Origin: Torymus aiolomorphi
Taxonomy: Eukaryota; Arthropoda; Insecta; Hymenoptera; Torymidae
DNA length: 64,000 nucleotides
Assembly: GCA_036365515.1 (NCBI GenBank)
Contig: CM070876.1
Location: forward strand, 131,342,394-131,406,393
Direction of reading: 5' to 3'
Positions 49,937-61,797 of this stretch are shown piece by piece (position 1 is the stretch's first letter; the number at the start of each line of letters is the position of its first letter). A program made the translations under genes and the position numbers. A model generated the notes under the pieces. It was not told the DNA's origin. It ran no database searches and saw only the letters and a list, made by a program, of their open reading frames with translations.

Positions 49937-52900
49937 CTAGTCAGCTACTTCGGGACCATCTGACAATCCTATGCTCTGTCGTAACCTAACGAAACGGTCT
50001 CTCAGCAGAGCTTTAGTAAGTATGTCTGCCTTTTGACATTCAGAGGAGACATACTCAACTTTCAATTCGTCACCTTGGCATTTCTCTCTCAAGTAGTGGT
50101 ATCGAATGTCAATATGTTTCGTCCTTTTATGGAATTCAGGATTTTTAGCTAATTTTATAGCACTTTGGTTGTCTACAAACAAAGTTGTGCTGGACTCATA
50201 TTGACCTTCGATGTCACACATCAACTTTCGCAACCAGCAGAGTTCTTTTGCAGCTGTCGCAGCAGCTACATATTCAAACTCTGTGGTGCTAAGTGTCACA
50301 AATCTTTGGCGTTGTGAAGACCAGGTGACAGGGCCATTGCTTATACAAAAAATGTACCCTGTAGTGGACATTCTGGTTTCAAGGTCGCTTGCGTAGTCTG
50401 CATCAGAGTAACCGATCAGAGTGCCACCATCCGTGCTTTTGCTGTATACAATGCTTAAATCTATGGTGCCTGCTAAGTAGGCAAATACTCGCTTCACTGC
50501 ATGCCAGTGATTTAAGTTATGATTGTTGAGAAATTGGCTGAGCTTGCTTACGGCGAAAGCAATGTCTGGCCTTGACACAATGGCAAGGTACATCAGTGAC
50601 CCAATGGCTTCACGGTAAGGTAAGTTAGTCACACAGGGTTCATCGTCATCAGCTGAAAATAAGTTCACATTTGGGTCAACTGGCACACAGACAGCTTTGG
50701 CTTTGCTCATGCCAAACCTCTCAACAATTTCACAAATGTAGTTTCTCTGATTAATATACATACAGTTCTGATCACGATCTCGTCTGATTTGCATGCCAAC
50801 AAACAAACTGGCGTCTCCAGTGGTTATATCGTATTCTTTACTCAAATCAGCTAAGATTGCTCTCAGAACCTCGCTTGACTTACATGCAAGTAAGCCGTCA
50901 TCTACAAACAGCGCTAGAAACACTCTGCTCTCACTGTGCTCACCCACAAAAATACACTTATCCGCCTCACATTCCTTAAAATTATATTTGTGCAAGAAAG
51001 TCTTAAATTGCATATTCCAGCACCGAGGTGCTTGTTTCAAACCGTACAAAGATTTTACGAGCATACACACTACATTCCTCATACTACTCTCATTCCCACC
51101 GGCACTTGCACTGACACTGTTTTCGACACTGACTCCTTCTGGCACCTCCATATAGATCTTCTCCTGTAATTTGCCATACAGGAATGCAGAGCAGACGTCG
51201 AAAGACAGCATTTCCAAATCATCTTGAGTGACGATAGACAGCAATACTCGGAGCGAGTCATACCTAACTACAGGTGAGAAGGTTTCGTTGAAGTCTATCC
51301 CTTGTTGCTGCATGAAGCCACGTGCACACAGTCGTGCCTTGAAGTGGGGGGCTTCCTCTTCGCTGCTTTGGGTGATTTTGAAAACCCACTTGGAGTCTAT
51401 GGTTCTCATATGATTCTCCCGTGGAATGAGTTTCCAAGTGCGGTTCTTTTAGTGAGCACTGAGTTCTTTGTTAATGGCCTTCCGCCATTCCCCAGCATGT
51501 GGACCAGTAACAGCTTCCTGAAAGCTGTTGGGTGATTTAGAGATGACAAAATTTGCACTATACCTTGCTGGCCTTTTAATCAATCCCCTTTCCCTGAGTA
51601 CTCTGGCTTGCTGCATTGGAGGTTCTATTGGCGCTGGTGGAATTATGTCCTCTTCAACTGCCTCCGCTTGTTGATCAGCCTCCTCGTTCTGCTGGTCCAA
51701 TGCCCTGTCCATGTCAGCCTCATTGTCTTGGTTTTCACTGACAGGTTCGAAGATATCAGCCTCTTCTGCTGGTTTCTTAAGTACTGCAGTCTCCTCGCTG
51801 TCCTCCTTGAAAACAACATGCCTCCCGACGGTGACTTTCCTGGATGTGCAGTCGAACAGCCAGTAGTTGGACGAATTGTCCTCATACCCCACTACTATGG
51901 TCTTGGTTGCTCTCTTATCGAACTTGGTGGTGAGTTGCTTGGGCACATACTTGTAGGCGATACTCCCAAATACTCGGAAATGGCTTAGGTCTGGCCTTTT
52001 GCTAGTCCAGATCTCGTACGGCGTTTTGGTTTTGTCTCTGACATGTATGGAGACTCTGTTCAGGAGGTAAACAGCAGTATTAACTGCTTCCGCCCACAAA
52101 TAACCTGGAAGGTCCTTAGAGTTGAGTAGTGTCCGAGCACATTCGATGATGGTGCGATTATCTCTCTCAGCACGTCCATTCTGCTCCAGAGTGTAGGGAG
52201 CAGTGCGTTCATGAACAATGCCTTTGGACTGCATGTAGGTCCTCATGTTGTCGTTTACGTACTCGCGTCCGTTGTCGCTCCTCAGTACTCTCAGTGGCCT
52301 TCCGAATTTGTTGCAGATTTCTCGTTCATAGGTGACAAAGCGCTAGAACACATCGGCTTTGTGTTTGATAAAATAAACGTGCCTGTAGCCCGTGGCATCG
52401 TCCTTGAAGGTAACGAAAAAACGTGCTCCTCCTAGCGACGTCTCCTTCATTGGACCGCACACGTCCGAATGCACCATCTCCCCCGGCTCCGTGTTCCTCT
52501 CGACTTCCTTATTGAACGGGAGCTTGTGAGACTTGCCGAATTGACAGCTCTCGCAAAAAAAATCTTTGCTCTCACTGACTTTTACTCCGTTGACTACTTG
52601 TTTTGAAATAAGGTCCTTGATTGCGCGCATATTGATGTGACCTAACCTCTCATGCCAGGTTTTCATGTCTACTGCAGCTGCGTTGACTTCTTCGGGCACT
52701 GGTGCAATCGCTCGAAAAAACTATCGGTACACTGCGTTGGCCTGTTTTATACCACACGCGATTGCTTCTTCGTTGCGGTAAAATATCACAGAGTCTTTCT
52801 TAAACTGAATGTTTACATCTCACGCCGTAGCTGCTCCTACGGAGTATAGATTTTTTCCCATGTCTGGTACATGGAGCACATTTTCTATCCGGGCCTCTCT

Positions 52901-54022
52901 CCACTCGCCGTCAATAAGTCGTTCAACCTGGATGGTTCCCTCACCGGCCACTGCGCACTCGCGATTATCGCCGAGCACAACGGTGCTGCCATCCCTCCTC
53001 GGATGATATTCGTCGAACCACTCCCTCCGAAAAGAGATGTGAGCAGAGGCGCCGCTGTCGGTATACCAGACCTCTCTCTCGTCGGTATTACAGAGTTTTT
53101 TCTTCTGTTCTGCAGACGGTTCCCAAACACGACCTTGCCGAAGATCACCTCGCTCGTGATTTGTTGTCAATGGTGGAGACGTTGCTATAAGGGCACAGTT
53201 TTCCGTGTCGCTCGACCCCCGTTGAGATTCTCTTTGTTTGCGTGTCGGGCACTCGCGGGCATAGTGACCCCTCTCCTGACACACATAACACTCAACGTCC
53301 TTCTTGGGCTTACGGTGTTTATCGTCCTTCTTCACCCTTGATGAGATTGATCCACCTTACGTCACCTTTCTCGACGTTGCTGCTAGGGCCGCCGTCTCAT
53401 CGTGAATTTCAGAGTCCATGTACGCCTCTTCTTCTATAAGACGTTCTTGTAGAAGCTCTATAGTTTGCCTTGCCGGTTCAACACTACACCACGCGGAGCG
53501 GAAATGCTTGTACTTTTGCGGTAGGCTCGCGAGAATTTTAGATATAACAACGACATCCGGGATGTTCTCGCCTAAATCCAATAGCTGTGCTGCCAAGTTT
53601 TGCAACTTGGACACATGTTGCACTACGGTGTCAGTAGGTTCCATCCGGTATTCGTGGAATCTCTGACTAAGTAAGAGTTTGTGAGATGCTGACCTTTGTT
53701 CATGTATTGTTGCGAGTCTATCCCACATAGCTTTGGACGACGTGCACATGATGAGATTATCCATCTGTTGAGGTTCCATCGCTGCTGACATGAGATACAT
53801 CGCCTTGGCGTCATCTTTTATCCACGTCTTTAACAACCGTTCAGCTTCTTGTCGTGCTGCTGCGTCTCCTCCAGCGTTGGGTTCAACAGGTCTCGCTCTC
53901 CCTCCTGTCACCAGATCGAGCAGATCGTTGGCTACAAGTGCTGCGATGATCTGGAATTTCCAGTGTTTGAAGTTCTTGCCATCGAACTTTGTCAGGCCTC
54001 TCGCTGAGATTTCACCAGCCAT
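49937..54022 (-). pseudogene. Copia gag-pol polyprotein with five in-frame stops
   Basis: ATG 54022 (MAGEISARGLTKFDG). Domains in order: UBN2-type gag (FKHWKFQIIAAL, LLLSQRFHEYRM); zinc knuckle CYVCQERGHYAREC; protease WYTDSGASAHIS; gag-pre-integrase (WHERLGHINMRAI, CESCQFGKSH); integrase core (SDVCGPM, SDNGREY, NGRAERDNRT); reverse transcriptase (DSKWVFKI, LSFDVCSAFLYG, FVDDGLLACK); RNase H (YSDADYASD, VDNQSAIKLAKN). Stops lie at 53359-53357 (TAA), 52822-52820 (TGA), 52723-52721 (TAG), 52345-52343 (TAG) and 51451-51449 (TAA). The frame is otherwise kept for 1362 codons. The element is dead by substitution, not by indels. Confidence 0.93.
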
Positions 54023-54094
54023 CTTGATGCTCTGTCGTCCTCACTCACTTCTGTAGTATACCAGCACACACGCACTACTCTTTTCGTCCTGTGC

Positions 54095-54108
54095 CTGAGC
54101 CCATAACC
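54095..54108 (-). other. Copia primer binding site (initiator tRNA-Met anticodon half)
   Basis: Next to the 5' LTR the minus strand reads GGTTATGGGCTCAG. This is nearly the complement of the initiator tRNA-Met anticodon arm (CTGGGCCCATAACC). Drosophila copia is known to prime from a cleaved half of this tRNA rather than its 3' end. Confidence 0.75.
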
Positions 54109-54403
54109 TGTTGCAGTAGAGGGATAAGGTGGTGCGGGTATCTAGAAATTAAGTACAGTTCCCTCTTAGTAGTTAAGGTGTTTATTTGAGTATGGAGCTT
54201 GCTCCTACAGCACACGAGCCTCTCGTGACGACCGCTTGTGGTCAACTAACTCTGCCTGGGAGACGCGACGCGTGGACGAGGAAGAAGCTAGCCGGAAAGA
54301 GAGAGTCAGACATTTGCATATAGCGCCCTCTCCCCTTTTTTTTTGTCTCTCTACATATAACAGAGCTCGCCATTGGTTGTCTCATGCAAAAACTCTCTTA
54401 ACA
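54109..54403 (-). repeat. Copia LTR, 5' copy
   Basis: 295 bp, same ends as 49606-49900, followed by AGAAT. About eight mismatches to its partner by eye. Confidence 0.95.
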
Positions 54404-56524
54404 AGAATGACACAAATCTGCTTCTATAATGTATTTCAGGTATCGCGTGTATTTCTTAGCTGATTTTATCTTTCTGTTAGTAGATATAATTTAATAAAAG
54501 AAAAATGAAATTATGCAATTTTCCAGATTTAGCTAAGACACTGCTTGTGTATTTCTTAGAACTGTTAAAAATGAAAAATTACATATTTTCATTTTTTTAT
54601 TAAATTATATGTAATTTCAGAAAGATAAAGTCAACTCCAAAGTACGTGAGATGTCTGAGATGCATTACTGAAGCGGATATCTGTCATTCTTATATTCTTT
54701 GGATTAAGTACGAACACATCACCTGAAAGTAAATATCGATAACATTGAATGGCCAATCCAACTATAAATCTGACAGGTGGCTTTGATATTGTAGGAGTCG
54801 GATGAATTTTCTTGTGAAATTTTGAATTTTGGCCCTTTTCGTGTAATGTAGTGTGAGTCTGTCCATAAGATCTATTGATCTATAGCCCTGCTGAACAGCT
54901 ATGTTTACAAAATGCAAGGCATCAAATAGGTAATTTGAGGGCATGGTTGAGCATTAAATCTGAGTGCATGTAAAGATTGTGAAAAGGTTATTTTAACCTG
55001 TAAAATTCAGTTAAATTGTAGTAGTTAATGAATAATTAATAAACATTAATTGACTTTTACAGGTTATAGTCAACTTTTCATAATTCTGACAGGTACCTAG
55101 ATTTATTATTCAATCATACTCTCTTAAAGAACAAATTAAATACCATATTACAAGCAAGCCTATAAATCTATAGATCTGTCGGACAGACTCACACTACACG
55201 GAACCTCAGATTTCATAAGAGAAAACATTTAATTAAATAGGCTGAAATTTACAACTTGAAAATACGAATTAATCCCGCTCCTGTAATATAAAAGCCATCT
55301 GTCAGATTTAGCAGGTATACTCATCATTAAGTGTTGTCGATGTTTACTTTGAGGTGATGTGTTTTAGTACTTAATCCAAAAGAATATAAGAATGATAGAA
55401 ATCTGCTTCTATAATGTATTTCAGGTATCGCTTGTATTTCTTAGCTGATTTTATCTTCCTGTAAGTAGGTATAATTTAATAAAAAAAAAATGAAATTATG
55501 CAATTTTCCAGATTTAGCCTAAGACACTGCTTGTGTATTTCTTAGAACTGTTAAAAATGAAAAATTACATATTTTCATTTTTTTATTAAATTATATGTAA
55601 TTTCAGAAAGATAAAGTCAACTCCAAAGAACATAGATGTCTGAAATGCATTACTCAAGCCGATATCTATCATTCTTATATTCTTTGCATTAAGTACGAAC
55701 ACATCACCTGAAAGTAAATATCGATAACATTGAATGGCCAATCCAACTGCTAAATTTGACAGGTGGCTTTTATATTGTAGGAGCCGGATGAATTTTCTTG
55801 TCAAGTTTTGAATTTTGACCCTTTTCATGTAGTGTAGTGTGAGTCTGTCCGAAAGATCTATAGATCTATAGGTCTGCTGTAACAGCTATGTTGACAAGAT
55901 GCAAGGAATAGAATATTTAATTTAAGGGGATATGGTTGAGCCATAAATCTGAGAGCATGTAAAAATTATGAAAAATTTATATTAATCTGTAAAAGTCAGT
56001 TTGATTCTTTGACTTACATCGATAAAAATAGAATCTGGCTTTACTCCAAAAATTTTAAATTTAAATTCTTAATTTTTATCCACATATTTGTAACAAGCAA
56101 TTTTATTTCTGAAATACTGTTTTAATACTTTTATAATGATTGTAAGATTCTGTTTTTATTAATTTGTGAATTTGAACAAAGATGTGATATTTAATTCAAT
56201 GTTATCAGTTTTTAATTTATAATAACAAATAATTTCTTCTTTTTCAGTTAAAATCTAGAATATTGTCTAACAACATCAGTAAACTTCTGCAATAAACATG
56301 GCAAAATACTCAAGAGATTTGTGAAGACTAAACACACATAGGAAATTATAGATTTTTGTTTCCAGTGAGGAAACCAAGTTACTGCCTGCCAACACAATAG
56401 GATACCTAAGCCCAGTTTCCATCTGACATAATGAATGCTGCGATAATAGTTTGCAAGTTAATCTTTTTTTAAATTTCCGAAAATCGCGTTTTTTTCGACC
56501 TCTAGAGTGGCGTTACCCCTTAGG

Positions 56525-56675
56525 CTGCCTTTCCATGCGCAAATCTAAAACGCTAAAACGCTGAAAAGTTCATTGTGTTCAACTTTTGAGCGTTGACGCT
56601 CGAATTTGGCCATATACTTTTACATGGGGTTTTCAGCGTTGTATAGCATTATAGCGATAGCATGAAAAGGCAACT
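56525..56675. mobile_element. Small MITE-like inverted repeat
   Basis: 'ggctgcctttccatgcgc' at the left and 'gatagcatgaaaaggcaac' at the right are inverse repeats, with 'cgctgaaaa'/'ttttcagcg' inside. About 150 bp, non-coding. It abuts the next element. Confidence 0.55.
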
Positions 56676-57183
56676 TTAAGGTGGTTCTGCTCGACTCCCT
56701 AGTAAAAATAAGTGCTAAATGATGAAGTTACCTAAAATTAAAAAACCATAGTTGTAATGTGATTTATTTATTATAAAGTGTATTTAACATGACTAAGATA
56801 ACTTTTTTCACAAAATGTCGATATTGTAGAAACTAGATGTTGTCACTACAAACAACTATATTGATATATCACCGGAATCTTTTTTGTTTCTTTACTGATT
56901 TTAGATTTAGAAATACTATTTATGATGGAAACCCTTCATGAGTCTCTATACATTACTCCAAAAATAATAAAAAATGTTTGTAGTGACGATATCTAGTTTC
57001 TAAAATATCGCCATTTTACAATAAGTTACTTTAGTCATGTTAAATACACTATTTATAATACATTGACTATCTCTATCATTTTAAATAAATAAATCACATT
57101 ACAACTATGTTTTTCTTTTAATTTTAGGTAACTTCTATATTTAGCACTGCTTTGACTAGAGAGTCCGAGGAGAACCACCTTAA
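56676..57183. mobile_element. TTAA-bounded palindromic MITE (508 bp)
   Basis: The ends TTAAGGTGGTTCT and AGAACCACCTTAA are exact inverses. The arms continue through 'ctaaaattaaaa' and 'acaactat'/'atagttgt' to a centre near 56920 ('gttgtcactacaaac'/'gtttgtagtgacga'). Flanking TTAA suggests piggyBac-type insertion. No coding capacity. Confidence 0.85.
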
Positions 57184-57427
57184 TAAAAAAAAAAAACAAT
57201 TTTTTGTGGCCCAGTTAATTTAAAGAAGCAAAAAGAAATTTTAATTTTTGTGCAAATAATTGTATGAGTAAATTCATAACTCATAAAATGCAAAACTTTC
57301 AGGTTTTACGTCTGACTACCTGTGGTCAGACAGCAGATTTCCCATGGATCCACAGTTCCTCAATCTAATTCAATCGCGTTATGCATCAACCGCATGGAGT
57401 ATCCGGATCTCTGCCAGCTGCCGATTT

Positions 57428-57788
57428 CTCACCGGCAATATTTACACCTACGTTGGGAGCATACTGATCGCCCGGGACTCCTTCAAATTCTAACCAATTT
57501 ATAATCCGAAGTATAGAATCTTTATCAGAATCAAAGGCTCGGTCTGCACATATCGCCGCACATATCCACAATAGCCGACGCGGCATATCACTGCGTGCTC
57601 AAGAAGAAGAAGAATCGGTGCATTGTGATAAGTAGCAAGAGTGGTTCCGGTAAGACCGAGTCAACGAATTTTCTGCTCCATCATCTCACCACCCTGAGCC
57701 AGAAGGGCTCGCCCGCTCGCGGGGTCAAGCAATGATTCTCAGCGCCGGACCCGTGCTCGAGGACTTTGGTAACGCGAAAACTGTACAC
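57428..57788 (+). pseudogene. Myosin motor fragment, most like class IX
   Basis: Successive frames carry diagnostic myosin head pieces: NIYTYVGSILIA, PIYNPKY, then HISTIADAAYH, the P-loop region SKSGSGKTESTNFLLHHL and LSQKGS, and in another frame ILSAGPVLEDFGNAKT. Order and spacing match the ATP-binding part of a myosin head. The short insert after LSQKGS is typical of myosin IX. A TAA follows FKF, a TGA lies at 57733-57735, and at least two frame changes occur. The P-loop Glu is Lys. No introns interrupt it, so it could be a processed copy or a single-exon fragment. The rest of myosin is not in the neighbourhood. Confidence 0.85.
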
Positions 57789-57829
57789 AAAATATGAGAC
57801 CACTTTGCTTGCATATTTAAGTGTACTTA

Positions 57830-58370
57830 GTGTTATCAAGAGGACTGTAAGCAAGAGGAGTGTTAATCAAGACGACTGTAAGCAAGATGACTGTAAGCAA
57901 GAGGACTGTCAATCAAGAGGACTGTAAGCAAAAGGACTGTCAATCAAGAGGACTGTAAGCAAGAGGACTGGCAATCAAGAGGACTGCCAATCAAGAGGAT
58001 TGTAAATCAAGAGGACTTTGCCAATCAAGAGGATTGTAAATCAAGAGGATTTTGCCAATCAAGAGGATTTTATCAATCAAGAGGATTGTAAATCAAGAGG
58101 ACTTGGCCAATCAAGACAATTTTATCAATCAAAAGGATTGTAAATTAAGAGGACTTTGACAACCAAGAGGATTTTTTCGTTTAAGAGGATTTTATCAATC
58201 AAAAGGATTTTTTGATCAAAAGGATATTCTTAATCAAAAGGACTTTTTAATCAAGAAAACATTTTCAATCAAGAGGATTTTATTAATCAAGAGGATTTTT
58301 TCATAATTTTTTAATTAAGACAAGTATATAAACCAAGAGGATTATTTTAGTCAAGAGGATATAGTAGATC
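57830..58370. repeat. 15-16-bp minisatellite (aatcaagaggatt)
   Basis: About 30 variants of AATCAAGAGGATTGT/TTT, starting as 'aagcaagaggactgt' and drifting to 'aatcaaaaggatttt' along the array. No frame. Confidence 0.92.
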
Positions 58371-58487
58371 ATATACAAAAAATTTCAAGAATAACAGGAA
58401 TTAATTCTCAGCTCGGCTTCTCACATTAGTAGGCAATTAGTCTCAGTGCTGAGGGAGCTCTGTCTAAGCATCTGGAATTACCTCGGT

Positions 58488-58950
58488 AACCAAACGTTCT
58501 TCTACGTATTTTTAGGCGCAGAATTTGGGTTTGTCTTTAAGTTTAAAAATGGTTATTTATTTTGGTACTAATAATTTTGTCCAAAAAATTTGCTTTTCTT
58601 TATTTAAAATTTAAATTCAGAATAAGAAAAAACGTCATTCTATTTTAAGAAAAAAAAATACGTTGAAATAATGTCTCAGTAAACCAATCAGAATAAATGA
58701 TCTGTTTATTTGTTATTAACAATTATATGGCAATTCACTGTTTTTGTGTTTACCAAAGCATGATACATTATTTCAAAGTATTTTTTTTCCTTAAAATGAA
58801 ATGTTAGTTTTATTCTAAATTTACATCTTATAAAAAGAGCAATTTTTTAAATAAAATTGTTGGTGACAAACAAATTCACCGTTTTTTAGCCTGGAAACCA
58901 CCAAATTTGAATTCTGCGCCTCAAAATATGTAAAAAACGCTTGTTTACTG
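58488..58950. mobile_element. Palindromic MITE, about 460 bp
   Basis: The left 'gtatttttaggcgcagaatttg' is mirrored by 'caaatttgaattctgcgcctcaaaatat' at 58900-58930. Inner arms also pair ('aaaaaaaaatacgttgaaataatgt' with 'acattatttcaaagtatttttttt'), folding near 58715. Confidence 0.75.
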
Positions 58951-59560
58951 TGTCAACTCCGGTCGGAAACACGCCATAACGGAATGTGTGCGCGACGCCA
59001 CCTAACGACAAATTTTTGTACATTACCGCCATACTCCTATGGTAAAGTAGTTCTGTTCTTTAAAATCGAGTATGGCACCCCCTTAATACTTGCTCGCATA
59101 TTATTTCGCGCTTCCAGTTCTAATTCCAATTCCTATTCGGTGGCACGGTGACGAATACCGCCGGCCTCCGCGGACGCGAGTACGCGATACTCGCGTGATA
59201 GTTGAGCGGCTGGGGCAGCATGCTCGAGAGAGAGCGCGATGGAGGTCGCGCATTGTAAGAGCCGGGGTAAGAGCGGCTGCCGAAGTGGGCAGCCGATGCA
59301 CAGTGGGGCTGCGAGCAAAAAAAAAGTGCCGAAATTCGCGCTTGCCTTGAAAAATGCATAAAAGAAAATGTTTGAGGCACGAAAGTATTTGTTGTAACCT
59401 ATATCTTAATAAACCCCCGGTATGTTTCCCCCGGTATGATCGTAATCGATATATATACATATCAGGCGTATATTGAGCATACATACCGTAACCTCATTAA
59501 AATGACATTTTCGTGCAAAGCTTTTCATTACTCGATGTATCTACCATATAAAAATATATT
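58951..59560. other. No gene seen
   Basis: GC-rich at 59100-59330, AT-rich elsewhere. Overlapping frames on both strands at 59090-59484 have no domain and look like random translation of GC-rich DNA. Confidence 0.4.
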
Positions 59561-59678
<118 letters not shown>

Positions 59679-60137
59679 CATTAGATTATTATTATACATA
59701 CATATGAGTTATATCGGTTCGTATATGTGTGTATATGTGTATATATGCATATATATATAAATATTATCATTATCTTATATCTTAAAAATGAACAAAATTA
59801 AAAAAATGGATTTTGTGGTATGCGACTCATACACGTATACATACACACACGGACAAACACGCGCATACACACACACACACACACACACAACTATATATTA
59901 CTTTATAAAATGTTCTTTTACAATGCATAAAAAGAAAAGAAAATTATACAAAATAAAATGACAAAATAGGAATGATACGCTGTAAAAGATAAATAATAAA
60001 AGAAAAATATGTATTTGCGTCACAATGTATACAACGGCCTAAGTGAGAAGCAAGAAAACAGTCTTATTGTCTATCCGATGAATCTAATAGCATCATGAAT
60101 ACCCGTGTTATATAAGAGGAAAGAAAAACAAATATAC

Positions 60138-60254
<117 letters not shown>

Positions 60255-61797
60255 TGTGACGGGCGCCGATATATGGTAAGTGGATCACGTACACCGCGTC
60301 GCGAGACTCGAATCTCGCGCGCTTGCACGTATCGTGATCGGCAGAGCGCCACGCGGAAGAAGCGCCAAGTCGGTCCCATCCGTCCCCAATCCAGCGCCCG
60401 CCTCGGCTCGCCCGCCGAGAGAACGCGGAAGGCCTCCGGGAGCCCGAGCAGTGGTAGTAGGCCCACTCCGGCCCGCTCCGGTGGCCCTATGCGTCCCATC
60501 TCAACCGCAGCGAGGACGCGGACGCCCTCGAAAAGTCACCTGACCTTTCCGCCTTCCTACGTCGCGGCCGGTGGGAAACCACAGCGAGCCTGCGACGTCT
60601 AAAGACACTCATCCAAAACCAGTCGTCCGCGTTTCATTTCATCCATCAGCGCCCTATCTCCTTCCTGATCGATGCAGCGTCCAGAGTACGCCGAATCTAG
60701 GTGGGGGGTGTGACGGGCGCCGATATATGGTAAGTGGATCACGTACACCGCGTCGCGAGACCCGAATCTCGCGCGCTTGCACGTATCGTGATCGGCAGAG
60801 CGCCACGCGGAACAAGCACCAAGTACACGGAGAAGAAGACGAAGCCGCCGCGCCGCTGTGAGCGGGAAGGAGCGGCCATGTTGTTGACCGTCGTGACAGG
60901 CAACAAGTCGCATTTTTGTGAGCTCCGCATCTCAAGTTCAGTGTGTGTGTACCGCGCCTCGACCACTGCAGCCAATCGCGCGATCGCGCCGCCACCACTG
61001 GGAGGAGTGGAAGCGAGAGAGAGAGAGAGAGTACGCGAGCGCGAGGACGAGCACGAGAGGAAGAGAGAGGCCACGTTGCGTAGACTGCCTGCGATGGCTG
61101 GCTAGCCACGAGTAAGCAGGCTCTACACTGATAACAGCGTTTCTTGGTGACGGGAGCGCAAGATAATTCCCCCCGTCACCTGCGAATAAGCGGCTCCGCC
61201 GTAACCGCGAGCGTGCGTGCGGTGATTGAAGTCTCGGCCTGTGGCGTAATTTTGTTGAATATATTGTCCGGGTTCGCGCCCCCTAGCGCGATTATCTTTA
61301 TTGAATAGAATTTTAATTTTATCTTAAATTGTCGAGTCACGAGTATTCATTGAGCGCGCCTTAACCAATGCATGATTTCCTGAATACCGCCCTCTACCCT
61401 TTTCAGCAGCTGCAGCTAGTCGCAGGCATCGCCTCCTAGAGGAACATCGATAGCGGGAGTAAGTATCTCAATAGCCGCTCGAGAGGTTAGACCGAGCGGC
61501 GTTGTACGCGGGAAAAGCCGGCTGCGCTGGTAACGCTAGGTCTTCCCGAGCAGCCAGTAGTTCGCGGGTAGAAGTTGGCAGCAGCAGCAGAGCGCAGCGC
61601 GGGTTCTAGGGGAAGGCGGCCTAGGCTTTCTACAATAGAAGCCGGGCTCGCCTGTTCGGAACCTGTGCCGAGGCGCTTCTGCCGGACTACAGGTGATTCT
61701 ACAACGGTGAGTTTCCCGGGCGTAGAATGCACCCGTATATTACCCCGCGAACCCCTGAGAGGGATTAATACCCTCTCCGCAACTGAACCCCGTTACA
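60255..61797 (+). mobile_element. LTR-retrotransposon deletion derivative
   Basis: 60255-60355 duplicates the first 100 bp of 60709-60809 (TGTGACGGGCGCCGATATAT). 60356-60708 is GC-rich internal sequence ending in the polypurine-like GGTGGGGGG. 60709-61797 is a full LTR (1089 bp, TGTGACGG...CCCCGTTACA). (TA)n flanks both ends. Most of the first LTR and nearly all of the coding region are gone, leaving a Pro/Arg/Ser-rich tail frame that ends at 60602. LTR ends resemble those of the Gypsy at 4198-14343, so it is probably a Gypsy relative. Confidence 0.7.

Larger units (their letters stand above)
49606..54403 (-). mobile_element. Copia-type LTR retrotransposon (4798 bp)
   Basis: 295-bp LTRs at 49606-49900 and 54109-54403 (TGTTGCAG...CTTAACA), about 3% different by eye. 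Flanked by the 5-bp duplication AGAAT (49601-49605, 54404-54408). One gag-pol frame runs from 54022 to 49937 on the minus strand without indels but with five stops. The gag-pol order (integrase before reverse transcriptase) is diagnostic of Copia. It lies inside unit 2 of the 985-bp satellite. Confidence 0.95.
48501..56270. repeat. 985-bp foldback satellite, three units, split by Copia
   Basis: 'tcccgctcctgtaatataaaagcca' starts units at 48501, 49486 and 55273. The first spacing is 985 bp, and the second is about 987 after subtracting the Copia insertion. Within a unit, about 48503-49017 is a palindrome: the opening is mirrored by 'agccacctgtcag' in reverse near 48980, with 'cttaatccaaaagaatataa' and 'cgatgtttacttt' mirrored inward. 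A second dyad, 49200-49290, centres on 'ttaatcaataattactgaac'. Unit 3 fades near 56000. Non-coding. Confidence 0.8.

Noticed and set aside
57830..58370. Second CRISPR-like or coding repeat candidate
   Set aside because: A 15-16-bp drifting minisatellite without spacers or an open frame.
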